NCBI RefSeq assembly: GCF_004834005.1
Contig: NZ_STFF01000012.1
Span: 120,067 to 184,066, forward strand
Reading direction: 5' to 3'
DNA from: Niastella caeni
Lineage (GTDB): Bacteria > Bacteroidota > Bacteroidia > Chitinophagales > Chitinophagaceae
Length of the DNA: 64,000 bases
How positions within the stretch are numbered: position 1 is the stretch's first letter; each line of letters opens with the position of its first letter. A program made the position numbers and the translations under genes. The notes beneath the pieces were generated by a model. The model ran no database searches. It saw nothing but the letters and a program-made list of their open reading frames with translations, and was not told the origin of the DNA. Below are positions 8,275-15,415 of this stretch, one piece after another.

Positions 8275-10248
8275 ATGAAAAGGACAGCTACGCTGATAAT
8301 TTTACTTATTGCGTCTACCGGTTTAACGAAGGCGCAGTTTGCACGTTACATCGTTCAGTTTACCGATAAAACAGGAACGCCTTATACGTTTACGTCTTCG
8401 TCAGCTTATTTGTCTGCAAAAGCAATAGCCCGCAGGACCAATCAACACATTGCGCTCGATTCTACCGATCTGCCGGTCAACCCGGCTTACCTCGATAGCA
8501 TTCGTAAAGTTCCCAATGTTACTGTGCTGAATAGTTCCAAATGGTTGAACCAGGTACTTATCAGGACCACAGATGCCGCTGCAATTACCAAAATAAATTC
8601 ATTCCCTTTTGTAAAAAAGACGAACGCTATTGCGGCGAGGTCAGGTTCGCATAATAACCTCAGTAATGGGTTGGCTGAAGAAACACCCGCCTCGCCCGTT
8701 TCGGTTGAGCATGTTGCTGGCCAAACAGGTGTTAATACAGTATTTGATTATGGCAGTATGTATAATCAGATCCATATTCATAATGGCGACTATTTGCACA
8801 AGCTGGGTTTCACCGGTCGTGGGGTTACCATTGCGGTGCTCGATGCCGGGTTTTTATACTATCTCACCAATCCTGCATTTGACAGTGTGCGATTGCAGGG
8901 CCGGGTGCTGGGCACCTGGGATTATGTAAATAACGAAGCCAGCGTAAATGAAGACAATTCGCATGGGGCTTACGTTTTTTCTCTGCTGGCGAGTAACCGG
9001 CCCGGTGTGCTCGTGGGGTCTGCGCCGCATGCCAGTTACTGGTTGTTAAGAACGGAAGAGATAAGTTCTGAATATCCGGTTGAAGAACAGAACTGGGTGG
9101 TAGCGGCTGAGTTTGCCGACAGCGCGGGTGTTGATATGATCTCTACTTCGCTTGGCTATTCCGATTTTGATGGTTCGAACTTCGATTACAGTTATGCACA
9201 ACGCAATGGTAATACGGCCATGATCTCAATAGCGGCTGATCTGGCCGCAAAGAAAGGGATACTGGTAGTTGTGTCGGCCGGAAACAGTGGTAATAATTCA
9301 ACCGACCTGAAGTACGTTGCGTGTCCGGCAGATGCCGATAGTGTGCTCACCGTTGGTTCTATTGATGTAAATGCGAATTTAGCTTCATCGAGCAGTTGGG
9401 GGCCTAATGGCGCAGGGAAGTTAAAACCCAATATAGTGTCTGTTGGGATGAATGCGGTGATAGCTGCTGCCTCAACCGGCAACCCTACTTCGGGCAGCGG
9501 TACTTCTTATGCCTGCCCGAATTTCGCTGGTCTGGCTGCCTGTTTTTGGGAGGCGTTTCCCGAATTTACCAACATGGAGATCATCGATGCTATACAAAAG
9601 AGTGCGAACAAATACGCCAGTCCCGATTACCGGTTTGGCCACGGTATTCCCAATTTCAAAAAAGCTGTGGCGCTGCTCACCCGGCAATATGCTACGGCCA
9701 TTTCAACTATTAATAATTGTATAGTTGGTATAAACTGGAAAAGCAAGGACGACACCAGTTCTGTATATACTTTGCAAAGAAAGTTACCCGGCGAAACAAA
9801 TTTTTCAGTGATCAGCACGGTTGCTTCAACATCTTTATCGTTTAAGGCAAACAGCTATACATACAACGATACGCTTCGGGCAGCCGGCAGCGGTATAGTT
9901 CAATACCGCATTGTGCAAAATATGCGGTCTGCCGATACGGCCATTGTAATTGCCAGTTTGCAGGAAACGATCAATACGGTTTGTTTTCCTGATAATACAT
10001 TGATCGTTGTACCCAGTCCCTTCGATCAGCAACTGCTGGTGGTAGTGAATACGCCGGATGCAGTACCTAATATGGGTATCAAAATAACCGACATGATGGG
10101 CCGCATCGTGTTTGCGAAAAAAGCCGACAAACCTGCGGGTTATTTTAGCACGCCGGTGCAAACGGGTAGTTGGAAGGCCGGTATTTATGAAGTTACGGTG
10201 TACAACAACAATAAAAGGATCTACGATCGCAAGGTGTTTAAGAAATAA
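8275..10248 (+). CDS. T9SS-sorted subtilisin-like serine protease (S8)
   Basis: The 657-aa protein has a signal peptide (about 1-20, ending TKAQ) and a propeptide-like region with inhibitor-I9 character. The S8 catalytic domain has the full triad: D190 (VLDAGF), H230 (NSHGAYV) and S411 (GTSYACPN). The oxyanion Asn is in VVVSAGNSGNN. After about residue 470 comes a beta-rich linker, then a T9SS type A sorting domain (VPSPFDQQLLVVVN, IKITDMMGRIVFAK) ending IYDRKVFKK. The protein is inferred to be an extracellular or surface-attached broad protease. Its 3' end lies 6 bp from that of the convergent methyltransferase gene with no obvious terminator between them. Confidence 0.92.
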   Translation: MKRTATLIILLIASTGLTKAQFARYIVQFTDKTGTPYTFTSSSAYLSAKAIARRTNQHIALDSTDLPVNPAYLDSIRKVPNVTVLNSSKWLNQVLIRTTDAAAITKINSFPFVKKTNAIAARSGSHNNLSNGLAEETPASPVSVEHVAGQTGVNTVFDYGSMYNQIHIHNGDYLHKLGFTGRGVTIAVLDAGFLYYLTNPAFDSVRLQGRVLGTWDYVNNEASVNEDNSHGAYVFSLLASNRPGVLVGSAPHASYWLLRTEEISSEYPVEEQNWVVAAEFADSAGVDMISTSLGYSDFDGSNFDYSYAQRNGNTAMISIAADLAAKKGILVVVSAGNSGNNSTDLKYVACPADADSVLTVGSIDVNANLASSSSWGPNGAGKLKPNIVSVGMNAVIAAASTGNPTSGSGTSYACPNFAGLAACFWEAFPEFTNMEIIDAIQKSANKYASPDYRFGHGIPNFKKAVALLTRQYATAISTINNCIVGINWKSKDDTSSVYTLQRKLPGETNFSVISTVASTSLSFKANSYTYNDTLRAAGSGIVQYRIVQNMRSADTAIVIASLQETINTVCFPDNTLIVVPSPFDQQLLVVVNTPDAVPNMGIKITDMMGRIVFAKKADKPAGYFSTPVQTGSWKAGIYEVTVYNNNKRIYDRKVFKK

Positions 10249-10254
10249 CTGGCT

Positions 10255-11745
10255 TTATCTTTTTTGAAATACAGCTCCAAACAAAGTATCGGCTTTCTTA
10301 TCGTAGCCAGTCATTAATTCCTTTTCAAGTAATTGCAGCGGGTATTGTTCGCTGATAAACTGCACTACGTCTTCATTTTCCTTTTTAAATACCGAACAGG
10401 TACAATACAACAAAAAGCCGCCCGGTTTCAGGTGCGGGATGGCATGGCTTACGATCTTTTTTTGCAGGGCGCTATACCTTTCAATTTGGTGTGGGTCGAA
10501 ATAATACAATTGTTCCGGCGTACGGCTCCAGGTGCCGGACCCGGTGCAGGGAACGTCGGTTATGATAATATCGAATGTAGCATGTTGAATTTCGGATGTT
10601 GAAGTAGAGATGTCGCCTATAAAGGAATTGTACTGTTTTATTCCGGCAGCAGCAAAACGCTTTTCGAGGTTACTAAGAATTGATTTTCTTACATCCGACA
10701 CCGTAAGGTCAATGTGTTTGAATATATCGTAGGCGAGTATGGATTTTCCGCCGCTGGCAGCGCAGGCATCCCAGAGCTTGAGTGGTTTGTTTGCTGGCTT
10801 GTCTGCCGAAGCCTTGGCGGATGCGGAAGTCGAAGGAGTGTCTGTTGCCTCCGAAACCCTGAGCGACTTGTCTGCCGAAGCCTTGGCGGAGGCCGAAGTC
10901 GAAGGAGTGTCTGTTGCCTCCGAAACCCTGAGCGACTTGTCTGCCGAAACCTTGGCGGAGGCGGAAGTCGGAGGAGTGTCTGTTGCCTCCGAAACCCTGA
11001 GCGACTTGTCTGCCGAAGCCTTGGCGGAGGCCGAAGTCGAAGGAGTGTCTGTTGTCTCCGAAACCCTGAGCGTAGTCGAAGGGGTAGGGTCCTGAGCACT
11101 GAGCGCAGTCGAAGTGTGAATTACCTCCATCAACTCCCCAATCCGTTGCGAGCTGTAATCCTGAATCACTGCCTCGCGGTCCGTTTCAATTACGGTATCT
11201 ATTTTCGACGCATTGGGTAACGCGATGCAGGTGCTGCTGATTTCCTGGAAAGTAATTCCCGCCTGTTGCAGTTTGCTTTTTACAATCTGTTCCTTACCAG
11301 GCCGCAGTCGCAGGAAGAGATCGGGCTGGGTGAGAAATGAGGAGCAGAATGGTTCATGATCTATGCTATTGCTCAATTCATTTTTCCAGGGAAATAAATC
11401 GTGAATGGTGAATGGTGAATGGTGAATGCCAGCCAGGGATATTTTTTCTGTTAATGGAAGGTTGGTTTTGTCATTCCACTCGGGTCTTAAGTGTTGCAGC
11501 AATTCATTGGGTTCGTGGCTGCAAAGGAATAAGCCGGTGAGTATGTGTTCTTCTGTCGGCAGTTGAGATGCCGCTTTTCCCAGGCGGAAGAAGGCATAAC
11601 ACAACTGCGAAATATTCTTCCGGTCTTTCGACCCGTATTTCTTATGCTGGCTAAAGAACTGTTTTATAAAGCTCCCAAAGGGTTGACTGCCGTTGTATTG
11701 TTGCAGCAACTGCACAGCGGTGTTCATGTGGGAGAAATACTTCAT
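10255..11745 (-). CDS. RsmB/NOP-family rRNA (cytosine-5) methyltransferase with in-frame repeat insertion
   Basis: This 496-aa SAM-dependent methyltransferase is predicted to make 5-methylcytosine in rRNA. The catalytic half has the SAM loop DACAASGGKS, the PC motif DVPCTGSGTW and the nucleophile motif LLYCTCSVFKKENED, so both family cysteines are present. The N-terminal half (about 1-200) is the RNA-binding part. It is about 100 residues longer than usual because residues ~225-316 are four copies of a 23-residue Ser/Ala/Asp-rich repeat. Smaller word insertions encode IHHSPFTIHD (11401-11428) and STSTSEIQHATF (near 10571-10605). All keep the frame. A start at the second Met (11727) is also possible. 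The exact target base cannot be told. Confidence 0.88.
   Translation of the reverse strand: MKYFSHMNTAVQLLQQYNGSQPFGSFIKQFFSQHKKYGSKDRKNISQLCYAFFRLGKAASQLPTEEHILTGLFLCSHEPNELLQHLRPEWNDKTNLPLTEKISLAGIHHSPFTIHDLFPWKNELSNSIDHEPFCSSFLTQPDLFLRLRPGKEQIVKSKLQQAGITFQEISSTCIALPNASKIDTVIETDREAVIQDYSSQRIGELMEVIHTSTALSAQDPTPSTTLRVSETTDTPSTSASAKASADKSLRVSEATDTPPTSASAKVSADKSLRVSEATDTPSTSASAKASADKSLRVSEATDTPSTSASAKASADKPANKPLKLWDACAASGGKSILAYDIFKHIDLTVSDVRKSILSNLEKRFAAAGIKQYNSFIGDISTSTSEIQHATFDIIITDVPCTGSGTWSRTPEQLYYFDPHQIERYSALQKKIVSHAIPHLKPGGFLLYCTCSVFKKENEDVVQFISEQYPLQLLEKELMTGYDKKADTLFGAVFQKR
10798..11073. repeat. four tandem 69-bp repeats inside the rRNA methyltransferase gene
   Basis: Units start at 10798, 10867, 10936 and 11005 with an exact 69-bp period and few substitutions. 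Each unit contains TCTGCCGAAGCCTTGGCGGA and CCGAAACCCTGAGCGACTTG. Two related CTGAGCG-AGTCGAAG words follow at 11066-11116. The period is a multiple of three, so the reading frame is kept. Confidence 0.97.
11401..11428. repeat. four tandem GTGAATG units inside the methyltransferase gene
   Basis: A perfect 7-bp tandem repeat (four copies). The complementary word CACCATTCACCACTCAC occurs in spacers at 14017-14035 and 50035-50050. Confidence 0.9.
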
Positions 11746-11936
11746 AGGGGTGCAATTTAGTTCTTGCGGCCTTATAAACTAAACATATATAAGGTATTCA
11801 TGCAACTATTTTTGGTTTGATAAAACCAGTAAAAAGAGAATGCAACGGAAATGCATTTTAAGGAGTATTAAAAATGGGCTACCCTGGTAAATGAAAGAAA
11901 ATTTTTAATTTAGTATACATATTTAATCGCTTTTGA

Positions 11937-12512
11937 ATGGCAGATATTATCCATAAGCTTCTTATAAAAAATATGGTTTGCCCGAGATGTATAATGACTG
12001 TGGAAAGCGTATTGAACAGCCTCAATATTCCTTTCACCAGGGTCTCTTTGGGTGAAGTGGAAGTTCCGGCAAAGCCTACAGAAGCTGAACGGGAGCGAAT
12101 AGAAAGGGGGTTACAAAAGGTGGGATTCGAACTAATAGAAACAAGGGTAAATAAAATAATTGAGGATATTAAGCAGGCGCTTATAGAATATTTATACCTG
12201 GGAATGGATGCGCAAAACACGAAGTTATCTACTTTTATAACTAAAAAAAATCCTTATGATTACAGTTACCTGAGCGATCTGTTTTCTTCTATTGAAGGAA
12301 GAACTATTGAACAGTTCTTTATACTACAACGAATTGAAAAAGTTAAAGAACTGCTTGTATACGATCAGCTCTCACTTACAGAAATATCTTATCAAACAGG
12401 GTTTAGCAGCGTGCACCATTTGTCATCCCAGTTTAAAAAAGTTACCGGGCTTACCCCTTCACATTTCAGAAAAATCGGTGCTGCAAAGCGTAAGTCGCTC
12501 GACAACATATGA
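11937..12512 (+). CDS. AraC-type regulator with N-terminal heavy-metal-binding (HMA-like) domain
   Basis: The 191-aa protein combines two parts. Residues ~5-75 resemble a heavy-metal-associated domain: the metal site is NMVCPRC followed by a helix (IMTVESVLNSL), and GFELIE matches the end of the fold. Residues ~100-185 are an AraC/XylS DNA-binding domain with two helix-turn-helix segments (LSLTEISYQTGFSSVHHLSS, FKKVTGLTPSHFRK). This architecture suggests a direct Cu(I) or similar metal sensor that switches transcription. It lies 101 bp upstream of a multicopper oxidase in the same direction, which supports a copper role and local regulation. The metal and the mode of action are inferences; the domain assignment is firm. 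Confidence 0.85.
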   Translation: MADIIHKLLIKNMVCPRCIMTVESVLNSLNIPFTRVSLGEVEVPAKPTEAERERIERGLQKVGFELIETRVNKIIEDIKQALIEYLYLGMDAQNTKLSTFITKKNPYDYSYLSDLFSSIEGRTIEQFFILQRIEKVKELLVYDQLSLTEISYQTGFSSVHHLSSQFKKVTGLTPSHFRKIGAAKRKSLDNI

Positions 12513-12571
12513 TCCAAAAATTATGTACATATTTCCCCCAATAGCATAAGAGGCCTCGCTGTGCATGATAG

Positions 12572-12579
12572 TAGTTTTG
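12572..12579 (+). promoter_or_regulatory. -7 element upstream of the multicopper oxidase
   Basis: TAGTTTTG fits TAnnTTTG and lies 34 bp before the oxidase start codon, between it and the HMA-AraC gene. The oxidase therefore probably has its own promoter, the likely target of that regulator. Confidence 0.5.
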
Positions 12580-12613
12580 TGTTGTTGTTACTATTATCAA
12601 TAAAACTTAAATT

Positions 12614-13942
12614 ATGCAAACGACAACAACAAGGTTTTATCAATTGACAGCAACTGAGTTTGACTGGAAAATTTCAGATCAGATAACTATTAAAGTCTGG
12701 GGCTTTAATCAAAGTTTCCCTGGTCCGGTATTAAAAGCCCGAAGAGGCGATACAATGGTTATTAAAGTAAAGAATGACCTGCAGGAAGCAACGACTATTC
12801 ATTGGCACGGAATTCGACTGTCGGCTTCGATGGATGGCACAGACGATGTACAAAAGCCTATACAACCAGGCGAAGAGTTTGAATACCGTTTTATAGTGCC
12901 GGATACCGGTACATTCTGGTATCATTCTCATTTCAATGAAACCCGGCAAATGGAAAGGGGGATGTACGGGGCTTTGATAGTAGAAGATGATACGGAACCG
13001 GTTTTTGATGCAGATAAAGTGCTGATGATGGATGATATAAAGCTAACCGCTGACAACGAATTCAGAAAAGGCAATTTTATTGAACGATGGATGGAACGGC
13101 ATGACGGTCGCCAGGGAGATATTGTTTTATTGAATGGAAAAGAAGAACCGGAAATCAATATCAATGCAGGCCAAACTGAAAGATGGCGGTTTATAAATTC
13201 TTCCAGCGCCAGGTATATTCGATTGTATTTAGGCGGCAAAGATTTTAAAATTATAGGTACAGATGGAGGATTGCTCGAACATCCTGAAGAAGTTACCGAA
13301 GTATTGATAATACCCGGAGAACGGATGGATATTGCGGCAGGTCCCTTTACTGAAGGTGAGAATTTTTTAATTGAATCGCTGGCTTATAACCGGACCACAT
13401 TTTTAAAAACAAAAGACAGGAATATTGCAACCGTTAAGGTTGGTGCTACAAAACCCTCTATTGCCAGGTTGCCATACAACTTAAGAGAAATAGAACCACT
13501 GGCGCCACAGGGTGCGGAAATAACAAGGAAAGTAAAATTCTCTGTTGGTGCAAGCTGGAAGCATGGTATTGATTTTCTTGTAAACGGCCAATTGCATAAT
13601 GTTGACAAACAGGTAAACGTTGGAGAGTTACAGGTGTGGGAAGTATCCAATACAAGCCTGATGGATCATCCATTTCATTTACATGGATTTTTCTTTCAGG
13701 TAATTGAAGAAAATGGAAAAGCTCCGGTTTATAAAGCATGGAAAGACAGTTATAACCTTAAACCCAAAAGTAAGATCAAGATCGCATGGATGCCTGATAA
13801 CCGGCCAGGAATGTGGATGTATCATTGTCATATTCTTGAACATCATGAAGCAGGTATGATGGGTCATTTTGAGGTGGTAAATCCTGAGAAAGGACCATCA
13901 GGTGTACATCACCATCATCACGCTCATCATCATACACCATAA
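12614..13942 (+). CDS. multicopper oxidase with His-rich C-terminal tail
   Basis: This 442-aa protein has all four copper-binding motifs of the laccase/CueO/CotA family: HWHG (about residue 63), HSH (about 105), HPFHLHG (about 354) and HCHILEHHEAGMM (about 405). It should bind one type-1 and one trinuclear copper centre and couple substrate oxidation to O2 reduction. Cupredoxin domains occupy about 10-140, 150-270 and 290-425. The C terminus is a His cluster with nine His in twelve residues (positions ~430-441). No signal peptide, Tat motif or lipobox is visible at the N terminus, which is unusual for copper-detoxifying oxidases, so its location is open. The adjacent metal-domain AraC regulator points to copper homeostasis. 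Confidence 0.92.
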   Translation: MQTTTTRFYQLTATEFDWKISDQITIKVWGFNQSFPGPVLKARRGDTMVIKVKNDLQEATTIHWHGIRLSASMDGTDDVQKPIQPGEEFEYRFIVPDTGTFWYHSHFNETRQMERGMYGALIVEDDTEPVFDADKVLMMDDIKLTADNEFRKGNFIERWMERHDGRQGDIVLLNGKEEPEININAGQTERWRFINSSSARYIRLYLGGKDFKIIGTDGGLLEHPEEVTEVLIIPGERMDIAAGPFTEGENFLIESLAYNRTTFLKTKDRNIATVKVGATKPSIARLPYNLREIEPLAPQGAEITRKVKFSVGASWKHGIDFLVNGQLHNVDKQVNVGELQVWEVSNTSLMDHPFHLHGFFFQVIEENGKAPVYKAWKDSYNLKPKSKIKIAWMPDNRPGMWMYHCHILEHHEAGMMGHFEVVNPEKGPSGVHHHHHAHHHTP

Positions 13943-14051
13943 AACAATAAACGAAGGTTGGCAATGGATAATGAATTTCAAGCGGCATATTAGTCTCAAA
14001 ATTCGCGAGCTAACTCACCATTCACCACTCACTAAACGATCTTAAAATAAA

Positions 14052-14078
14052 AATGCCCCATGTTTAGCATGAGGCATT
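14052..14078. terminator. bidirectional hairpin terminator
   Basis: AATGCC-C-CATG/CATG-A-GGCATT with a TTTAG loop lies between the convergent oxidase and odhB genes, flanked by A/T-rich tracts on both sides. Confidence 0.7.
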
Positions 14079-14098
14079 CTTATTTTATCTTTTATCGC

Positions 14099-15346
14099 TT
14101 ACAATTCCAGCAACGCTTTCACCGGATCTTTACCAAACAATAACAGCTCCGGATTTTCCAATAAATCCTTCACCCGTACCAGGAAGCTTACCGACTCGCG
14201 ACCGTCAATGATACGGTGGTCGTAGCTTAATGCCAGGTACATCATCGGTTTAACAACCACCTGTCCGTTAATGGCCATAGGGCGCTCCTGAATTTTGTGC
14301 ATACCCAGGATGGCGCTTTGTGGCAGGTTGATGATCGGAGTACTCATTAATGAGCCAAACACACCACCATTGGTAATGGTAAAGGTGCCGCCCGTTAATT
14401 CATCCATTGATAATTTGTTATCTCTTGCTTTGCCGGCCAGCTCTATCACTTTCTTTTCAATATCGGCCATGCTCAGGCTTTCTACGTTGCGGATCACCGG
14501 AACGGTCAATCCACGGGGAGTAGAAACTGCTACTGAAATATCGGCATAGTCGTGGTACACCAGTTGATCGCCATCGATGTAGGCGTTTACAGCCGGCCAC
14601 TCTTGCAATGCAATGGCGCAGGCTTTGGCAAAAAAGCTCATGAAGCCAAGGTTTACACCATGAGACTCCTTGAATTTGTCTTTATGCTGCTTGCGTATTT
14701 CCATGATGCGGCTCATGTCAACCTCGTTAAAGGTAGTGAGCATAGCCGTTGTATTCTTGGCTTCTACCAGGCGGCGGCTAATGGTCTTGCGCAACTGGCT
14801 CATTTTTTCTCTTCTCTCTTCGCGGCTGAACAGCGGTTTTCCGCCAGTTACTTTGCCAGGATTTGATAATGCTGCCAGTACATCGCTCTTAACGATCTTG
14901 CTATTAACACCGCTGGGGGTTACCGATTTGGGATCTACTTTTTTATCGGCAATGATGGCAGCGGCAACAGGCGTTGCCTTTATGTCGTTAGATACTGCTG
15001 TTACCGGGGCTTGTGAAGTTTGAGATGCGGGAGCTTCAGTTTTCTTACTTCCTGCTTCCGACTTCGTTTCAACCGGCGTTCCGTTGGAGCCTGCCTGCTT
15101 TTCTGGTTTGGCTGCTGTTTCATCAATAGAGGCCAGTACATCGCCAATTTTAAGGGTATCACCTTCTTTGGCTGATTGTTGCAGGGTGCCTGCCTGCTCG
15201 GCATTTACTTCAAAAGTGGCTTTTTCACTTTCCAGTTCAGCGATCACTTCATCACGTTCTACATAATCTCCGCTGTTTTTTGTCCATCTTAATAAAGTAA
15301 CCTCGCTAATGGATTCTCCAACTGTCGGAACTTTTATATCTATCAT
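14099..15346 (-). CDS. odhB: 2-oxoglutarate dehydrogenase E2 (dihydrolipoyl succinyltransferase)
   Basis: E2 moves the succinyl group from lipoyl-lysine to CoA in the TCA cycle. The 415-aa protein has one lipoyl domain (1-77) with the lipoylated K42 in ELESEKATFEV and a linker rich in Ala/Ser/Lys/Glu. A peripheral subunit-binding segment (about 125-165, VTPSGVNSKIVKSDVL) follows. The catalytic domain (about 185-415) has H377 and D381 in YDHRIIDGRE. It lies 69 bp downstream of odhA in the same direction, so E1 and E2 are very probably one operon; E3 is not in the window. The linker DNA contains CTTCCTGCTTCCGACTTC, a word also found in spacers such as 18930-18955. Confidence 0.96.
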   Translation of the reverse strand: MIDIKVPTVGESISEVTLLRWTKNSGDYVERDEVIAELESEKATFEVNAEQAGTLQQSAKEGDTLKIGDVLASIDETAAKPEKQAGSNGTPVETKSEAGSKKTEAPASQTSQAPVTAVSNDIKATPVAAAIIADKKVDPKSVTPSGVNSKIVKSDVLAALSNPGKVTGGKPLFSREERREKMSQLRKTISRRLVEAKNTTAMLTTFNEVDMSRIMEIRKQHKDKFKESHGVNLGFMSFFAKACAIALQEWPAVNAYIDGDQLVYHDYADISVAVSTPRGLTVPVIRNVESLSMADIEKKVIELAGKARDNKLSMDELTGGTFTITNGGVFGSLMSTPIINLPQSAILGMHKIQERPMAINGQVVVKPMMYLALSYDHRIIDGRESVSFLVRVKDLLENPELLLFGKDPVKALLEL

Positions 15347-15415
15347 AAAAAACGTTTCTTATTTATCGTCAATTTTTTTAATGGTTTAACCATCAAGCCA
15401 TCAAGCCATTGAATT

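Noticed and set aside
10798..11073. CRISPR array
   Set aside because: The 69-bp units are contiguous without unique spacers, lie inside a coding frame, and no cas genes are present.
10714..11220. Plus-strand frames of 118-168 codons opposite the methyltransferase gene
   Set aside because: They are open only because the 69-bp repeats keep all frames open; the minus frame has the conserved catalytic motifs.
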